Shown one piece after another: positions 1 through 10,558 of a DNA stretch of 64,000 nucleotides. The notes under the pieces are model-generated. The model was not told the origin of the DNA. It did not search any database and saw only the letters and a program-made list of their open reading frames with translations. Each line of letters begins with the position of its first letter. The first letter of the stretch is position 1. Source of the stretch: Scilla litardierei (Eukaryota > Streptophyta > Magnoliopsida > Asparagales > Asparagaceae). The translations under genes were made by a program, and so were the position numbers. The stretch lies in the NCBI GenBank assembly GCA_030789695.1, contig CM061142.1:569213281-569277280 (forward strand), written 5' to 3'.

Positions 1-1883
1 ATTATTTCGTAATTTCGTATTTTATGATAATTAATAAATGAGTTTATTGGTTTTAAATCCATAAGTAATTATATAGGGCCCAGAAAAATGTGTGACTAGT
101 CCCAGAAAATCAGAAACGTCGAAACGAATCCATTGGCGCTAGTTTCGTCGCGATCAGGCAAGTATATTTCTCACAGTGAATTTTTAAAAGCAAAACTTAA
201 ATAGGTTAAAATTCTTCTAATATTCGTAACTTGCAATTTTTACGTATATGTACGTCTGATAAAAATATATGTTACAGTACTTGTAAATACGATCGTTTTG
301 ACATCTTGTTTGCAAAATTCTGACGTACGGTTTGCCCGGAATAAATCTTTGAAGATATGTTGTAATGATAAATTCTTGTTTTAAAAATCCTTTTAAAATT
401 CGTAATCTGTGATTTTACGTGCACTTACGTACGATAAAAATATATGTCGTAGTACTAGTGAATACGATCATTTTGACACCTTGTTTGAAGAATTCTGATG
501 TACGGTTTGCTCTAAACAATTCCTTGAACATATGTTTTAAAAATCATTCCTTGATTTAAAATTGCTTTTTGGCTATTTAAAATTGTTTAAAAATTGTTTA
601 AAAATCTTGAAAAAAATAACTACTAGTCTTAGAAAATATTCTAAGCTAATTTAAACTCATTTACTTAGTTAAATCATGTCTTGCTTGTTCTCTTATCTCT
701 TTAAGTGATTTCTATGTTGCTAAACCGAGTCGTGAAATTGTGAATTTTCACGAGACTGTTGTACGGACTGTTGTAACACCGAGACTGAATTGACTGATTG
801 AATGATGGAATTTCCATAGAATGGAAGATGGAATTTCAATAATAGACAGATAGTACACATTCTTTTGACCGACACTAGACTTGACATGGGATTGGGGTAG
901 TCTATGATCACAAGTGTTACAGAATGACTGGATGCGCCATACTAAATTACCTCCAACACATTACGGGGGTTAGAACCTTGACCGTTGCCATATCGGAACG
1001 GTGGGTAAGCCGCGGAGTTGCTCCCGTCGCAGGCTGCATGTTGGTTATCTCTAGTACTCTTGGACATGGACTTATCACTAGGATAGACTGGTTTTTGACT
1101 ATTGTTCTAACATCTTTTCTGCAGGTTGCTACGGTGTGTTTATTTAATGCTAAATTGTCACAGGTTGCAAATGGTATTGCAAATTGTTATTGAATGATTA
1201 AATTGCTACATGTTGTAAACGATATTGCAAATGGCTATCGATGATTAAATTGCTGCAGATTGCAAATGTTTAACCTCTTTAACTGCTTTAACTATTTTAA
1301 CTGCTTTAAACTGCTTTATCTTTTTATTGCTTATTTTAAATTAAACTTATTGCTTGTCTTTAAAAGTCCAGCTTGGTTTAATTTTAAAACGTCTAACGTT
1401 TTGGTTTTGAGATTATCTTGCCGAGTAAACCTCGCTGACGGACATTTCATTTTGTTGTTTTACGAAATGTCCGTCAGGTATCGATAGTGAGTTCCTTGAA
1501 GACACTACTGCAGGAGTCGAGCCAGTGCTCGAAAACTACGTGGAGTATCTACCCACAGAAGACTAGACTTTTACCTTCGCGTCAGCACTTATATATATAT
1601 ATTTGATTAATGTAATTCGTGTACCTTGTTTGTATTGGCCATGCTAGGCCAAGCTGTATCTTAATTATTGTACACTGGATATGTAATAATGTTGTTTGAG
1701 CTGCTTCTTAAACTTGCAAGCAAGAATCTGCAATTTTTATACAGACGCTTAGTGTGTTTAAGCCAAGGAGGAAGAAAAGAAAAAGATTTCAAAAAGAAAA
1801 AAAAAGTACTCCTCCTTGTTTTAAGCACATCGCGGACCCGCTCGTGTCCTCGCTCCCGGTAGAATGGGAAGCGGGGCGTGACA
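1..1883 (+). repeat. 5' LTR of element A (partial)
   Basis: Near-perfect direct repeat of 6210-8092. It ends in GCGTGACA at 1883. Short open frames inside it occur identically in both copies and are not treated as genes. Confidence 0.93.
1435..1477 (+). other. 14-bp perfect hairpin near the 3' end of LTR A
   Basis: CTGACGGACATTTC at 1435-1448 pairs with GAAATGTCCGTCAG at 1464-1477 around a 15-nt T-rich loop. The same hairpin is in the 3' LTR at 7644-7686. It lies about 400 bp before the LTR end. A role in RNA folding or 3'-end formation is possible, but there is no direct evidence. Confidence 0.7.
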
Positions 1884-1890
1884 GGTTTGT

Positions 1891-1908
1891 TGGCGGCCCA
1901 TGCAGGTC
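1891..1908 (+). other. Candidate primer-binding site of element A
   Basis: TGGCGGCCCATGCAGGTC begins 8 nt after the LTR end. Element D has the closely similar TGGTGGCCCATGCAGGTC at the same distance from its LTR. Conservation of the position and the initial TGG (complement of tRNA CCA) supports a primer site. I cannot assign the tRNA. Confidence 0.45.
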
Positions 1909-2096
1909 TTGCTTATGCAAATACTTTAAGATCGGTTTAAATGACATTAATATCTAAGTGTACAACTAGAATAGATTTATTCTAACTTACCTCACATTGC
2001 GGTTTGTTTTGAAGTTTGGCAGGTCAACCGGATACTCACAACTGATGGTGATTTGATTTTAACTTACCTTACATTGCGGTTTGTTTTAAAGTATAT

Positions 2097-2249
2097 ATGG
2101 CAGGTCGACCAGATACAGACGACGTCACCAACAACGACATCTTGGGTATCGTAAAGGAAATACCGGAAATTCAACCCTATATTCTCCACGAAGCTGCAGA
2201 GCCTGTAATCACTGGTATACCTGAACCTTTTCCCTCTACGTCGATTTGA
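2097..2249 (+). pseudogene. Short gag start remnant (50 codons)
   Basis: An ATG at 2097 opens a 50-residue frame starting MAGR, the same start as the Gag of element D (31257). It ends at TGA 2247-2249. Nothing resembling the Gag core or zinc knuckle follows, and 2250-3170 is degenerate. A 33-bp segment around 1982-2030 is repeated at 2060-2110, just before the ATG. This is probably a truncated Gag leader with no function of its own. Confidence 0.5.
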
Positions 2250-3173
2250 CACCCATCGTCTTTATTATCATTGCTAGCATATGTTATCGTGCTATAGCAT
2301 GTCCACATCTTGATTTGGGAATTTTCTATTGTTCCTTATCACAAAATTCGCAACGAACTATCTCCATTGAACCTCATTACCTTTTTCGAATTCTTAACCA
2401 TTGCTTAGGAACTCGTGTTCCATTCTTGGTTATACCCTCCTTAGTAGCTACTTTTGCTAACCGTTATAGTTATTTTCATTGGATGAACCATCTACTCATT
2501 TCATCACCTTTCCTTCAGTTGATGATGGCACGCCTATAAATGATAATCTTCCTTCAATGGACCATGATACCGGTCAATGTGCTTGACTAAAGTCTGTTGG
2601 ATCAACCTAGCTAGACTGGGTGCAAGTGATCCTAGCTTAGTCACTTCCCTGGCCGTGTCCGCTGGACCGCAAGGATGTGAATCATGATTATGTAACGCCA
2701 TCGATCTTCATCATTATCACCTTCTCTTAGCTTGATGACCTTTCAATTGACCTTCTTAGAATCTTTCTTTAGTCCCCTTGAACTCTAGTTATGGAGGACA
2801 GCATTCGAATTTTGGATCATCAGAAGTTCGAGTTCAACCACTGAAGCAAATCGAAGGGCCACACTGCAAGCGACTGTCCTGAGAGGAAGTCTCAGCCTTC
2901 CAACTCTGCTCAACAACTTCAACCAACAACAAGTGTACCAGCAAACTCGACAACAGGTGCTACCCCAAAGACGCCAAGCTTGTACCATGACAGTAGAAGA
3001 AGCTGAGGCTACGGACCAAGTAAATCCCAGGTACGAGATATTCCACTAAGCTACTTACTCTATTATTTAGAGCTTGGACATGTTTCTTATCACTGTAACT
3101 GTTAAACCTCTGACTCCACGTTGGATGGTCGAGACCGCTGGCAGTTCCCAGCGGATGCCTCCAATGTTCTATT

Positions 3174-3467
3174 GTGATTTGTAGCCGAGGTCTTTTTGCT
3201 AAATCCATGGTGATAGAGATGCCAACATTTGATGTTGTTCTTGGGATGAATTGGTTAAGGACATTTCATGCCACCTTTGATTGTCGTCAAAGGAGGGTAG
3301 AGTTCAAAATACCCGACCATCTTAAGTTCAAGTTCCTCCGCGGAAGCAGATCGAAGGACGCTCAGAAGTATTCGAGGATGATACTGGAGATTTTGAGACG
3401 ACCCAACCTGACGTGCCAGTGTAGGTTGTTGGCGTCTTTTCATTTTGTGCTCGTATTTCTCCTCTAG
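3174..3467 (+). pseudogene. Retropepsin (RVP) remnant of a Tekay-type Gypsy element
   Basis: The segment from about 3190 to 3345 encodes FDVVLGMNWL, then FHATFDCRQRRVEFKIPDH, the typical C-terminal half of Tekay aspartic protease; element D has MDWLASFYATIDC. The catalytic DSG-containing half is missing, and the frame runs into unrelated sequence after about 3345. It shows that element A descends from an autonomous Tekay element by internal replacement. Confidence 0.7.
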
Positions 3468-3479
3468 CCCCTACTTCTA

Positions 3480-4390
3480 TCTTGTACATAATTTCTTTCC
3501 CCCAAGGGTTTGATTCATTTCCCACTGACCGCCTTTCCCCCTCTTTATTGCGTTCTGTCCGTTTCCTCTCCTCGAGCCCCGTTCCAGCCTAACACCGACG
3601 ACTTCGGTGCCCCCCCTTTTTTTTTTCTTTTTGACCCATCTCCTTCCTCCGCAAACCACCACGTGGCTTTCCCTCTTCCCTCAGACATCGCCCCCCTCCC
3701 GGCCTCTTCCCCAAGCGAGCTCGATCGGACCTCGCATCGCCGCTCCGATCTCCGATCCGCCGGCCTCACCCGAAGATCCGCCAGCTTCCGCTTCGCTCCA
3801 TCCCGGAGGCCCTCCCCGCCATGGATCGTCAACCAGTCGCAGTCCTCGCCGCCGTGGACCCGCAACCACCGATGGCCCTCCGACGATATGTTTTGGGATT
3901 TTTGGCCTTGGTGACGACCCTCGCCGCCACCCTCGCTTCCGTCGCTTGGCTGAGATCTTGGGAAGCCGTGATCATTGGGCTTCTCTTGAGCTCTCTGCCT
4001 TGGGTCTCACCCTCGTTGAGATCCCGTTTAGGCTTCCTCTTGCGTCTACTCCTTTTGGTGTGCGGGAAAGCGTGTTTTTGGTTGTTCATTTGTTGGGTGA
4101 TGTTGGGTGTTGCGAATATCAAGTATTGGTCTACGGAAGGAGTGATGGCGATGAATATTGGCATGATATTGGCCTTGGGTGTTGAAGTTGGATGTAGGCC
4201 TTGTGCTTGGCTCTGGATGAGAGCATGGATCCTGCCTTATTGTTGGATAGTATGGAGATTGACGGAAGAAATGCTGGCAGTGAGTACTGACTTAGAGTGT
4301 TGGCCTTGTACTTACCTTTGGGCGGTGATTTGGACGTTAGCATGTGGTTGGGCATTATGGAAATTGATGGTGTTGGTACCCGTGGATTAG
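3480..4390 (+). other. GC- and CT-rich segment of foreign origin with a 189-codon hydrophobic ORF
   Basis: After the protease remnant the composition changes sharply to CT-rich leader-like DNA (3500-3820), then an ATG at 3821 in a strong context (CCGCCATGG) opens 189 codons to TAG at 4388. The predicted protein is rich in Leu, Trp and Cys, with three or four possible membrane segments (about residues 25-45, 50-65, 75-105). I recognise no family. A second frame (3607-4185) is also open, so coding capacity is doubtful. It could be a captured 5' UTR plus first exon of a host gene, or another retroelement's leader. It occupies the place of RT, RNase H and integrase. Confidence 0.3.
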
Positions 4391-4846
4391 TCGATACGTG
4401 CTATATGATGAGCGACATCTTTGATTAAGACCCAGTAGCACGAATAAACTATATGGTCTTCCATTTTATGTGGTTTAAATAGCTTGCTACTGGCTTATCA
4501 CCTCAGGTTCCAAGTTCGAACAGATGTTGTCATCATAATAGCCCTCATTTTCATGTGATTATCTCATGTTAATTTTGGACTACTTGAGAAGGCATGGTAA
4601 CTATTATAGTGATACTGGTCGGTACTAGTTACGGAACTATGATAATGTTAATACTTATTAGAAATATCTCTTGTTTTCTTGATGCCATTATATCACATTA
4701 TATTTCATGCTATTAACAACTTATTTTCTAAATTGTAATCATTCGACTAGTTTTCCATTTTATCATTTATTTGTTTGAGCTTCTTAATAACAGTAATTAT
4801 TTTATTTTATAAAGTTTTGAGAAATTCCGAGGACGGAATTATTTTA
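4391..4846 (+). other. Element A 3' internal region, no gene seen
   Basis: AT-rich DNA without a usable frame. The end (4830-4858) has the phrase CCGAGGACGGAATT, matching the region just before the 3' LTR of element D (CCAAGGACGGAATT), so it is the native 3' untranslated part of a Tekay element. Confidence 0.5.
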
Positions 4847-4858
4847 AGGAGGGTATGA
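4847..4858 (+). other. Polypurine tract of element A
   Basis: AAGGAGGGTATGA directly precedes the LTR start TGTAACAACC, the expected place for plus-strand priming. It is less pure than the tract of element D. Confidence 0.6.
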
Positions 4859-7800
4859 TGTAACAACCTGAAATTTCATCACTTCAATTTACCAATTTTT
4901 ACGTACTTTAAAAAATTAATTTTTCTTTATAAATGTTCGTGAAGAATTTTATAACAAAACTGATTTCAAAAATTCTTATAAAAATATTTTAGAGCACTAG
5001 ACTTATCATATTATATTTCAGCAATTTCAGATTTCCTCAAATGTCCTAAACATTTCTGTTAAAATTCATCTCCCAAAATTACCGTTTTGATTCCACGAAT
5101 TTATTTTCTATACAAACGTCTTCAAAACGTTTTCAAACTTCTGCAGTAGCATCATATGATCATTTAGAGCTCCCCACATTAATTTCGTAATTTTCTGATA
5201 CCATTTCTCTAGAGAACCCACAAACCCGCTTTCTAAACGTTTTGGCCAAAAACTAGTATTTCCTTAGTCCAAACCCTGGAACGGTCTTCGTATTCGCGAT
5301 CCTCGTGACGATACGATCCCGTGGGTATGTTTTCGTAATTTTTCGGACACGTTTACTAGTAGGGGCATTTTCGTAATTTTCTCCTTTTGTATTTTCACTA
5401 ATAACTTTCATTAAAGGGGTTTTACCTTGCTAATTACCTACTTAACCCTAATTAACCCACCTAATCCAGCTACCACCTAACCCGTATCTAACCCCGATCT
5501 CCATCTAACCCCCACCCTCAGCTAACCAAGGAACATCCCAACTACCCATTGGTTAACCCTGTATATTAACCCCTTCCCTTTGTTTTAAGTCTCTCACTTC
5601 TCTCTCTCCTTCTATATTTCGAACCCAGGCATCAAGTTTTCTTACGCACTGCCCTTTCCCGCCATCCGTCTCTCACTCAGTCACTCTCACTCTCCCGCTC
5701 TCTCTCCTCTCTTGTACTCACCTCCGGCGAGCTCGACCGCCGTGTGCCCCGCCCTCGATCACCGTCACTCGTCGTCGTCTTCGACGGAGGCCGCCGCACG
5801 AAGCTCCCCTCGTTCTCCGTCATCCACCGCTGCAACCCACCGTAGACCCCGCCGCCTCTCCGAGAGTCCGCAGCGCCGCCCTCCGGCCTCAACCCCCGCC
5901 GACGAGCACCTTCCTCCGCCTCCGCCTTCCTCCGACGCTTCGAAGCCCACCCCCGATCGCCGTTCGCCTCGCTGCAGCCCCCAGCTCCGACGTCGCTCCG
6001 CACCCCACGTCGACGCTTCGCCGTCAGCTTCTCCGGAGCTCCGCCACAGGCCGCCGCCGTCTTCCACCGCGCCGCCGCTGCCTCCTCCGCTGACCGCCGT
6101 CGCCGTCTTCCGCCACGAGGCCGCCGTCGTCGTCGAATTCCCCCGCCCCTGCAGCTGCAACGACGAAGCAGCGTCGGTAAGTTTATAAGGGCAAACTTGT
6201 AAATACGCGATTATTTCGTAATTTCGTATTTTATGATAATTAATAAATGAGTTTATTGGTTTTAAATCCATAAGTAATTATATAGGGCCCAGAAAAATGT
6301 GTGACTAGTCCCAGAAAATCAGAAACGTCGAAACGAATCCATTGGCGCTAGTTTCGTCGCGATCAGGCAAGTATATTTCTCACAGTGAATTTTTAAAAGC
6401 AAAACTTAAATAGGTTAAAATTCTTCTAATATTCGTAACTTGCAATTTTTACGTATATGTACGTCTGATAAAAATATATGTTACAGTACTTGTAAATACG
6501 ATCGTTTTGACATCTTGTTTGCAAAATTCTGACGTACGGTTTGCCCGGAATAAATCTTTGAAGATATGTTGTAATGATAAATTCTTGTTTTAAAAATCCT
6601 TTTAAAATTCGTAATCTGTGATTTTACGTGCACTTACGTACGATAAAAATATATGTCGTAGTACTAGTGAATACGATCATTTTGACACCTTGTTTGAAGA
6701 ATTCTGATGTACGGTTTGCTCTAAACAATTCCTTGAACATATGTTTTAAAAATCATTCCTTGATTTAAAATTGCTTTTTGGCTATTTAAAATTGTTTAAA
6801 AATTGTTTAAAAATCTTGAAAAAAATAACTACTAGTCTTAGAAAATATTCTAAGCTAATTTAAACTCATTTACTTAGTTAAATCATGTCTTGCTTGTTCT
6901 CTTATCTCTTTAAGTGATTTCTATGTTGCTAAACCGAGTCGTGAAATTGTGAATTTTCACGAGACTGTTGTACGGACTGTTGTAACACCGAGACTGAATT
7001 GACTGATTGAATGATGGAATTTCCATAGAATGGAAGATGGAATTTCAATAATAGACAGATAGTACACATTCTTTTGACCGACACTAGACTTGACATGGGA
7101 TTGGGGTAGTCTATGATCACAAGTGTTACAGAATGACTGGATGCGCCATACTAAATTACCTCCAACACATTACGGGGGTTAGAACCTTGACCGTTGCCAT
7201 ATCGGAACGGTGGGTAAGCCGCGGAGTTGCTCCCGTCGCAGGCTGCATGTTGGTTATCTCTAGTACTCTTGGACATGGACTTATCACTAGGATAGACTGG
7301 TTTTTGACTATTGTTCTAACATCTTTTCTGCAGGTTGCTACGGTGTGTTTATTTAATGCTAAATTGTCACAGGTTGCAAATGGTATTGCAAATTGTTATT
7401 GAATGATTAAATTGCTACAGGTTGTAAACGATATTGCAAATGGCTATCGATGATTAAATTGCTGCAGATTGCAAATGTTTAACCTCTTTAACTGCTTTAA
7501 CTATTTTAACTGCTTTAAACTGCTTTATCTTTTTATTGCTTATTTTAAATTAAACTTATTGCTTGTCTTTAAAAGTCCAGCTTGGTTTAATTTTAAAACG
7601 TCTAACGTTTTGGTTTTGAGATTATCTTGCCGAGTAAACCTCGCTGACGGACATTTCATTTTGTTGTTTTACGAAATGTCCGTCAGGTATCGATAGTGAG
7701 TTCCTTGAAGACACTACTGCAGGAGTCGAGCCAGTGCTCGAAAACTACGTGGAGTATCTACCCACAGAAGACTAGACTTTTACCTTCGCGTCAGCACTTA

Positions 7801-8092
7801 TATATATATATTTGATTAATGTAATTCGTGTACCTTGTTTGTATTGGCCATGCTAGGCCAAGCTGTATCTTAATTATTGTACACTGGATATGTAATAATG
7901 TTGTTTGAGCTGCTTCTTAAACTTGCAAGCAAGAATCTGCAATTTTTATACAGACGCTTAGTGTGTTTAAGCCAAGGAGGAAGAAAAGAAAAAGATTTCA
8001 AAAAGAAAAAAAAAGTACTCCTCCTTGTTTTAAGCACATCGCGGACCCGCTCGCGTCCTCGCTCCCGGTAGAATGGGAAGCGGGGCGTGACA
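4859..8092 (+). repeat. 3' LTR of element A (3234 bp)
   Basis: It runs from TGTAACAACC to GCGTGACA. The middle (5640-6180) is a CT- and GC-rich leader preceded by a TATA-like GTATATTAAC at 5561. The 158-codon frame at 5712-6188 is low-complexity Pro/Ser/Arg sequence inside this leader and is not treated as a gene. The hairpin at 1435-1477 recurs at 7644-7686. Confidence 0.93.
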
Positions 8093-8724
8093 CTAGGTTA
8101 AGTTGTAGCCGTCGCTTTTTCTTTCTATTTAAACCCTATATGTTTTCACTTCTTTCCTCACTTTCCTAGCCGACCTTCTTCCCCAATCATCCCCCATCCT
8201 CCTTTTGCCTCCTCCTCCTCCTCCCGTGCTCCCTCTCACCCCCCATTGCGCCGGCAATCACCCCGCAGGCCGCCGACCGACCCTAAAACCCCCCAATTCT
8301 CCTTTTGCTCCAGTTTTTCCCCTTCATTCTTCCATCTCCAGATCTGTTATATCTCAGCCGCCAGCAGATCTCTTCAGCCGTAGTTTTCCCGGGATCGCTT
8401 TTTCCGTTGTCGTGCTAGATCAGATTTGGCGACGGAAATCCGGATACGACGAGATCATCTCCTACCTGCAGATTCGTAGGCGTCTTTGATCGTCGTTTCT
8501 TCCGCTTCATATACGGTTAGTGATCTACCCTTAATCTTTCCATAACCCACACTATAAATTTAAAAAACCTAATAAAAATGGATTACTAGACGTTGTAGGA
8601 TTCCACTACAAATCCGGATTAGATCGTCCAATTCTGATTTTCTGTTTTGCGATAACAGTGACTCATCCCTGTAGAATTACGATTTTTGAGACGACTCTCG
8701 TCGATCAACAACCTCGGTACCAGG
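8093..8724 (+). repeat. LTR C, left part (Tekay-type LTR broken by elements A and B)
   Basis: The order of motifs follows LTR D: CTATTTAAA box (8126), CT-rich leader, TTCTTCCGCTTC, then CTCGGTACCAGG. With element B and one copy of its target duplication removed, the sequence joins 21588 onward and reads like 29765-29800 of LTR D. The part upstream of the TATA box is absent because element A lies there. It could be a solo LTR or the 3' LTR of an element lying left of the window. Confidence 0.75.
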
Positions 8725-9083
8725 TGGTCGATCCGGATATACACCCAAAGAACGGTTGTAGTTTTACCGCAAGTGCACGGTGTAGCAGCGAGCGGGTATC
8801 GAACACAGGGAGGACGAATGACTGTGCTTGCTCCAAATCAACCTGGCTATTTGAGAACAGAGAAAATTGCCTTGGGCGATCCTGTCACAATCGTCAGACA
8901 AATGTGCGAAATATCAAATCAAATAAAGAACGTCTAGGGAATGGGGAATTCCCGCTACTCACCGTATCTCATAAATGTGGTTCGTCGGTATCAAAATTGC
9001 TAGATATAGAATTCGGATGAACTAGTTGCAACTGAATGTAGAACCAAGCTCACGCTCTCGCGCTGTTGCCGGTCTATAGCTAT

Positions 9084-9390
9084 CCTAGGTTTGGGTCCAA
9101 TCTCTTGCAAACCCTAGCCTAGGGGAGCTAGCATAAGGATCAACATCATCGTCCAATTGCGCACCGAGCCCAATCTCTTGCAAACTCGGTCCACAATCTA
9201 AATTAGGATAGTTCCTACCCGTCCAATCTCTTGCAAACGGGTATTGGCCTGGAATTGCAATCGGAAATCCTGGTATCGGTCCAATCTCTTGCAAACCGAT
9301 ACTTCGAAAATCCGACTCTAACCCAATTCGGATTTCTAGGGCTTCCTATCAAATCGGGATCCAATCTCTTGCAAATCCCAATTGATATGA
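9084..9390 (-). repeat. Five hairpins sharing one 14-nt loop in LTR B
   Basis: CCAATCTCTTGCAA occurs at 9097, 9170, 9223, 9281 and 9361. Each copy is flanked by a different inverted repeat: GGGT/ACCC (extendable outward with two mismatches), ACCGAG/CTCGGT, TACCCGT/ACGGGTA, GTATCGGT/ACCGATAC (8 bp perfect) and GGGAT/ATCCC. The loop is constant while the stems differ but still pair. The same five are in the other LTR at about 20123-20430. They lie downstream of the TATA box, so they should be in the transcript. Function unknown. Confidence 0.85.
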
Positions 9391-9776
9391 ATTCCTAGCT
9401 ATCCGTAGTAAATCGATCCCAATCTAATCCCTAATAGCAATTCTAGCTCAATTTCTACCAATCCATCACAAATAAGAAATAGGGCTTGTAGGGTTCATCC
9501 CCACGCCCCAAGACGTGGAGACTACTCACAAATCATAGCAATAGCACAAAAATAATCAATGAAATAAGCAATAGAATTCATCACAAATATTGAGATAAAC
9601 AATAAAAATAGAATTTTTTAGGGAAGAGAGATGCAAACCAATGGAGTTCTTCAATTTAATCCAACAAAAATCCAAGTTTTTCCTCTTCTCCAATCACAAT
9701 AATAAAGCTAAAAAAGGAATCTAAAAAGCTGCAAAAAATCTAAGAGGGGGCTCTCAAAACTAGGGTAAAAACAGGG

Positions 9777-9785
9777 CTTAAATAG
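9777..9785 (-). promoter_or_regulatory. TATA box of LTR B
   Basis: CTATTTAAG on the minus strand, about 80 bp downstream of the palindrome array. LTRs C and D have CTATTTAAA in the corresponding place. The other LTR copy is at 20816-20824. Confidence 0.65.
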
Positions 9786-9867
9786 CCCCAAAAATCGTCC
9801 AAAAATCCTGACCAAAATACCCATGCACAGCCTGTTTTCCGCAGTTTTCGCTACAGGCAGCGCATCG

Positions 9868-10248
9868 CACTCGGCCGAGTGACAAAAGTCGCTCGGCCGA
9901 GTGAAAACCCTGCAATTTTCCAGTAAGTCGGGACTTTCAGGGGTCTTCAGTTCGGGGGCGGCTCGGCCAAGTGAGTTGTCGTCACTCGGCCGATGACTTC
10001 ACTGCACTCGGGCGGCCGGGATTCTCCACTCGGCCGAGTGGGTCTTCTGAAGCTCAGGCAGCCGAAAAACAGTAACTTCGAGGTTTTGGAAGGGCCTCAT
10101 CTGGGCGCCACTCGGGCGGACGTGGTATCGTCACTCGGCCGAGTGGGTCTTCTGTGCTTGGCCGAGTGCACAGGTAACTCGTGTCTGAACTGGTCGGCCG
10201 AGCAGTGTCTCGCTGGTCGGCCGAGTGGCTCCTCCACTCGGCCGAGTG
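9868..10248 (-). promoter_or_regulatory. Array of CACTCGGCCGAGTG palindromes upstream of the LTR B TATA box
   Basis: About ten copies of the self-complementary core TCGGCCGA, several as the full 14-bp palindrome (9868, 10026, 10131, 10235), others with one or two changes. Spacing is irregular (about 20-100 bp). The same array is at 20907-21287 and an internal one at 15092-15418. Position just upstream of TATA suggests an activator-binding array; this is inference. Confidence 0.75.
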
Positions 10249-10543
10249 GGACACAAAAAATGCCCAATCTGCTTGTTTTGGCCTCCTCGTCGCTCCTGCG
10301 ACGTCCATTCTTCTTTCGCTCCTCTCCAACAGCAAAATACCCCTCGGGGAGGTCGTTGGTGACCGTCTAGAGTAAGCGCATCTCGGGATCACTCCAAATC
10401 GCGCCAAATCACCTGAAATGTGACAAAAACAACAAATCGTGAAAAGCATCGCAATATCGTCGATATATCGTGAAAAACATGATTTGGGCGATCCAAATGG
10501 CATGCAAACATGCGGAAAAAAGGTGTAAAATAAGGAGTGATCA

Positions 10544-10558
10544 AAATCCCCCAAGCTT
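10544..10558 (-). other. Polypurine tract of element B
   Basis: On the minus strand AAGCTTGGGGGATTT directly precedes the 3' LTR start TGATCACTCC, as in Athila-lineage elements. Similar AGCTTGGGGGAG motifs recur at 11126-11141, 12141-12152 and 15876-15887. Confidence 0.85.

Larger units (their letters stand above)
1..8092 (+). mobile_element. Element A: young non-autonomous Tekay-like Gypsy LTR retrotransposon, 5' end outside window
   Basis: Bases 1-1883 recur at 6210-8092, so they are the 3' part of the 5' LTR, and about 1350 bp of it lie before the window. The LTR starts TGTAACAACC and ends GCGTGACA, as in Tekay/Del chromoviruses and as in element D here. The interior (1884-4858) holds a short gag start, a protease remnant and an unrelated GC-rich segment, but no reverse transcriptase, RNase H or integrase. 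By eye the two LTR copies differ at only two positions in 1883 bp (1207/7416 region and 1826/8035 region), so the insertion is recent and must have used proteins supplied by another element. It sits in LTR C about 30 bp upstream of that LTR's TATA-like box. The target duplication cannot be checked. Confidence 0.85.
8725..10543 (-). repeat. 3' LTR of element B (1819 bp)
   Basis: Direct repeat of 19765-21582. On the minus strand it starts TGATCACTCC and ends near ...CGACCA. It carries, in sense order, a palindrome array (10248-9868), a TATA box (9785-9777), a leader, and the five-hairpin region (9385-9084). Confidence 0.93.

Noticed and set aside
5712..6188. 158-codon frame in LTR A
   Set aside because: Low-complexity Pro/Ser/Arg sequence in the transcribed leader of an LTR, with equally open frames on the other strand.
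8093..8097. CTAGG as the target duplication of element A
   Set aside because: Only the right flank is visible; the left flank is outside the window, so it cannot be claimed.
9085..9294. 69-codon minus-strand frame with repeated FARDW/QEIG words
   Set aside because: Produced by the five hairpin repeats; no start context and no conservation beyond the repeats.
9084..9390. CRISPR-like array (regular 14-nt repeats with spacers)
   Set aside because: Plant retrotransposon context, repeats too short, flanks complementary to each other and present in both LTRs.
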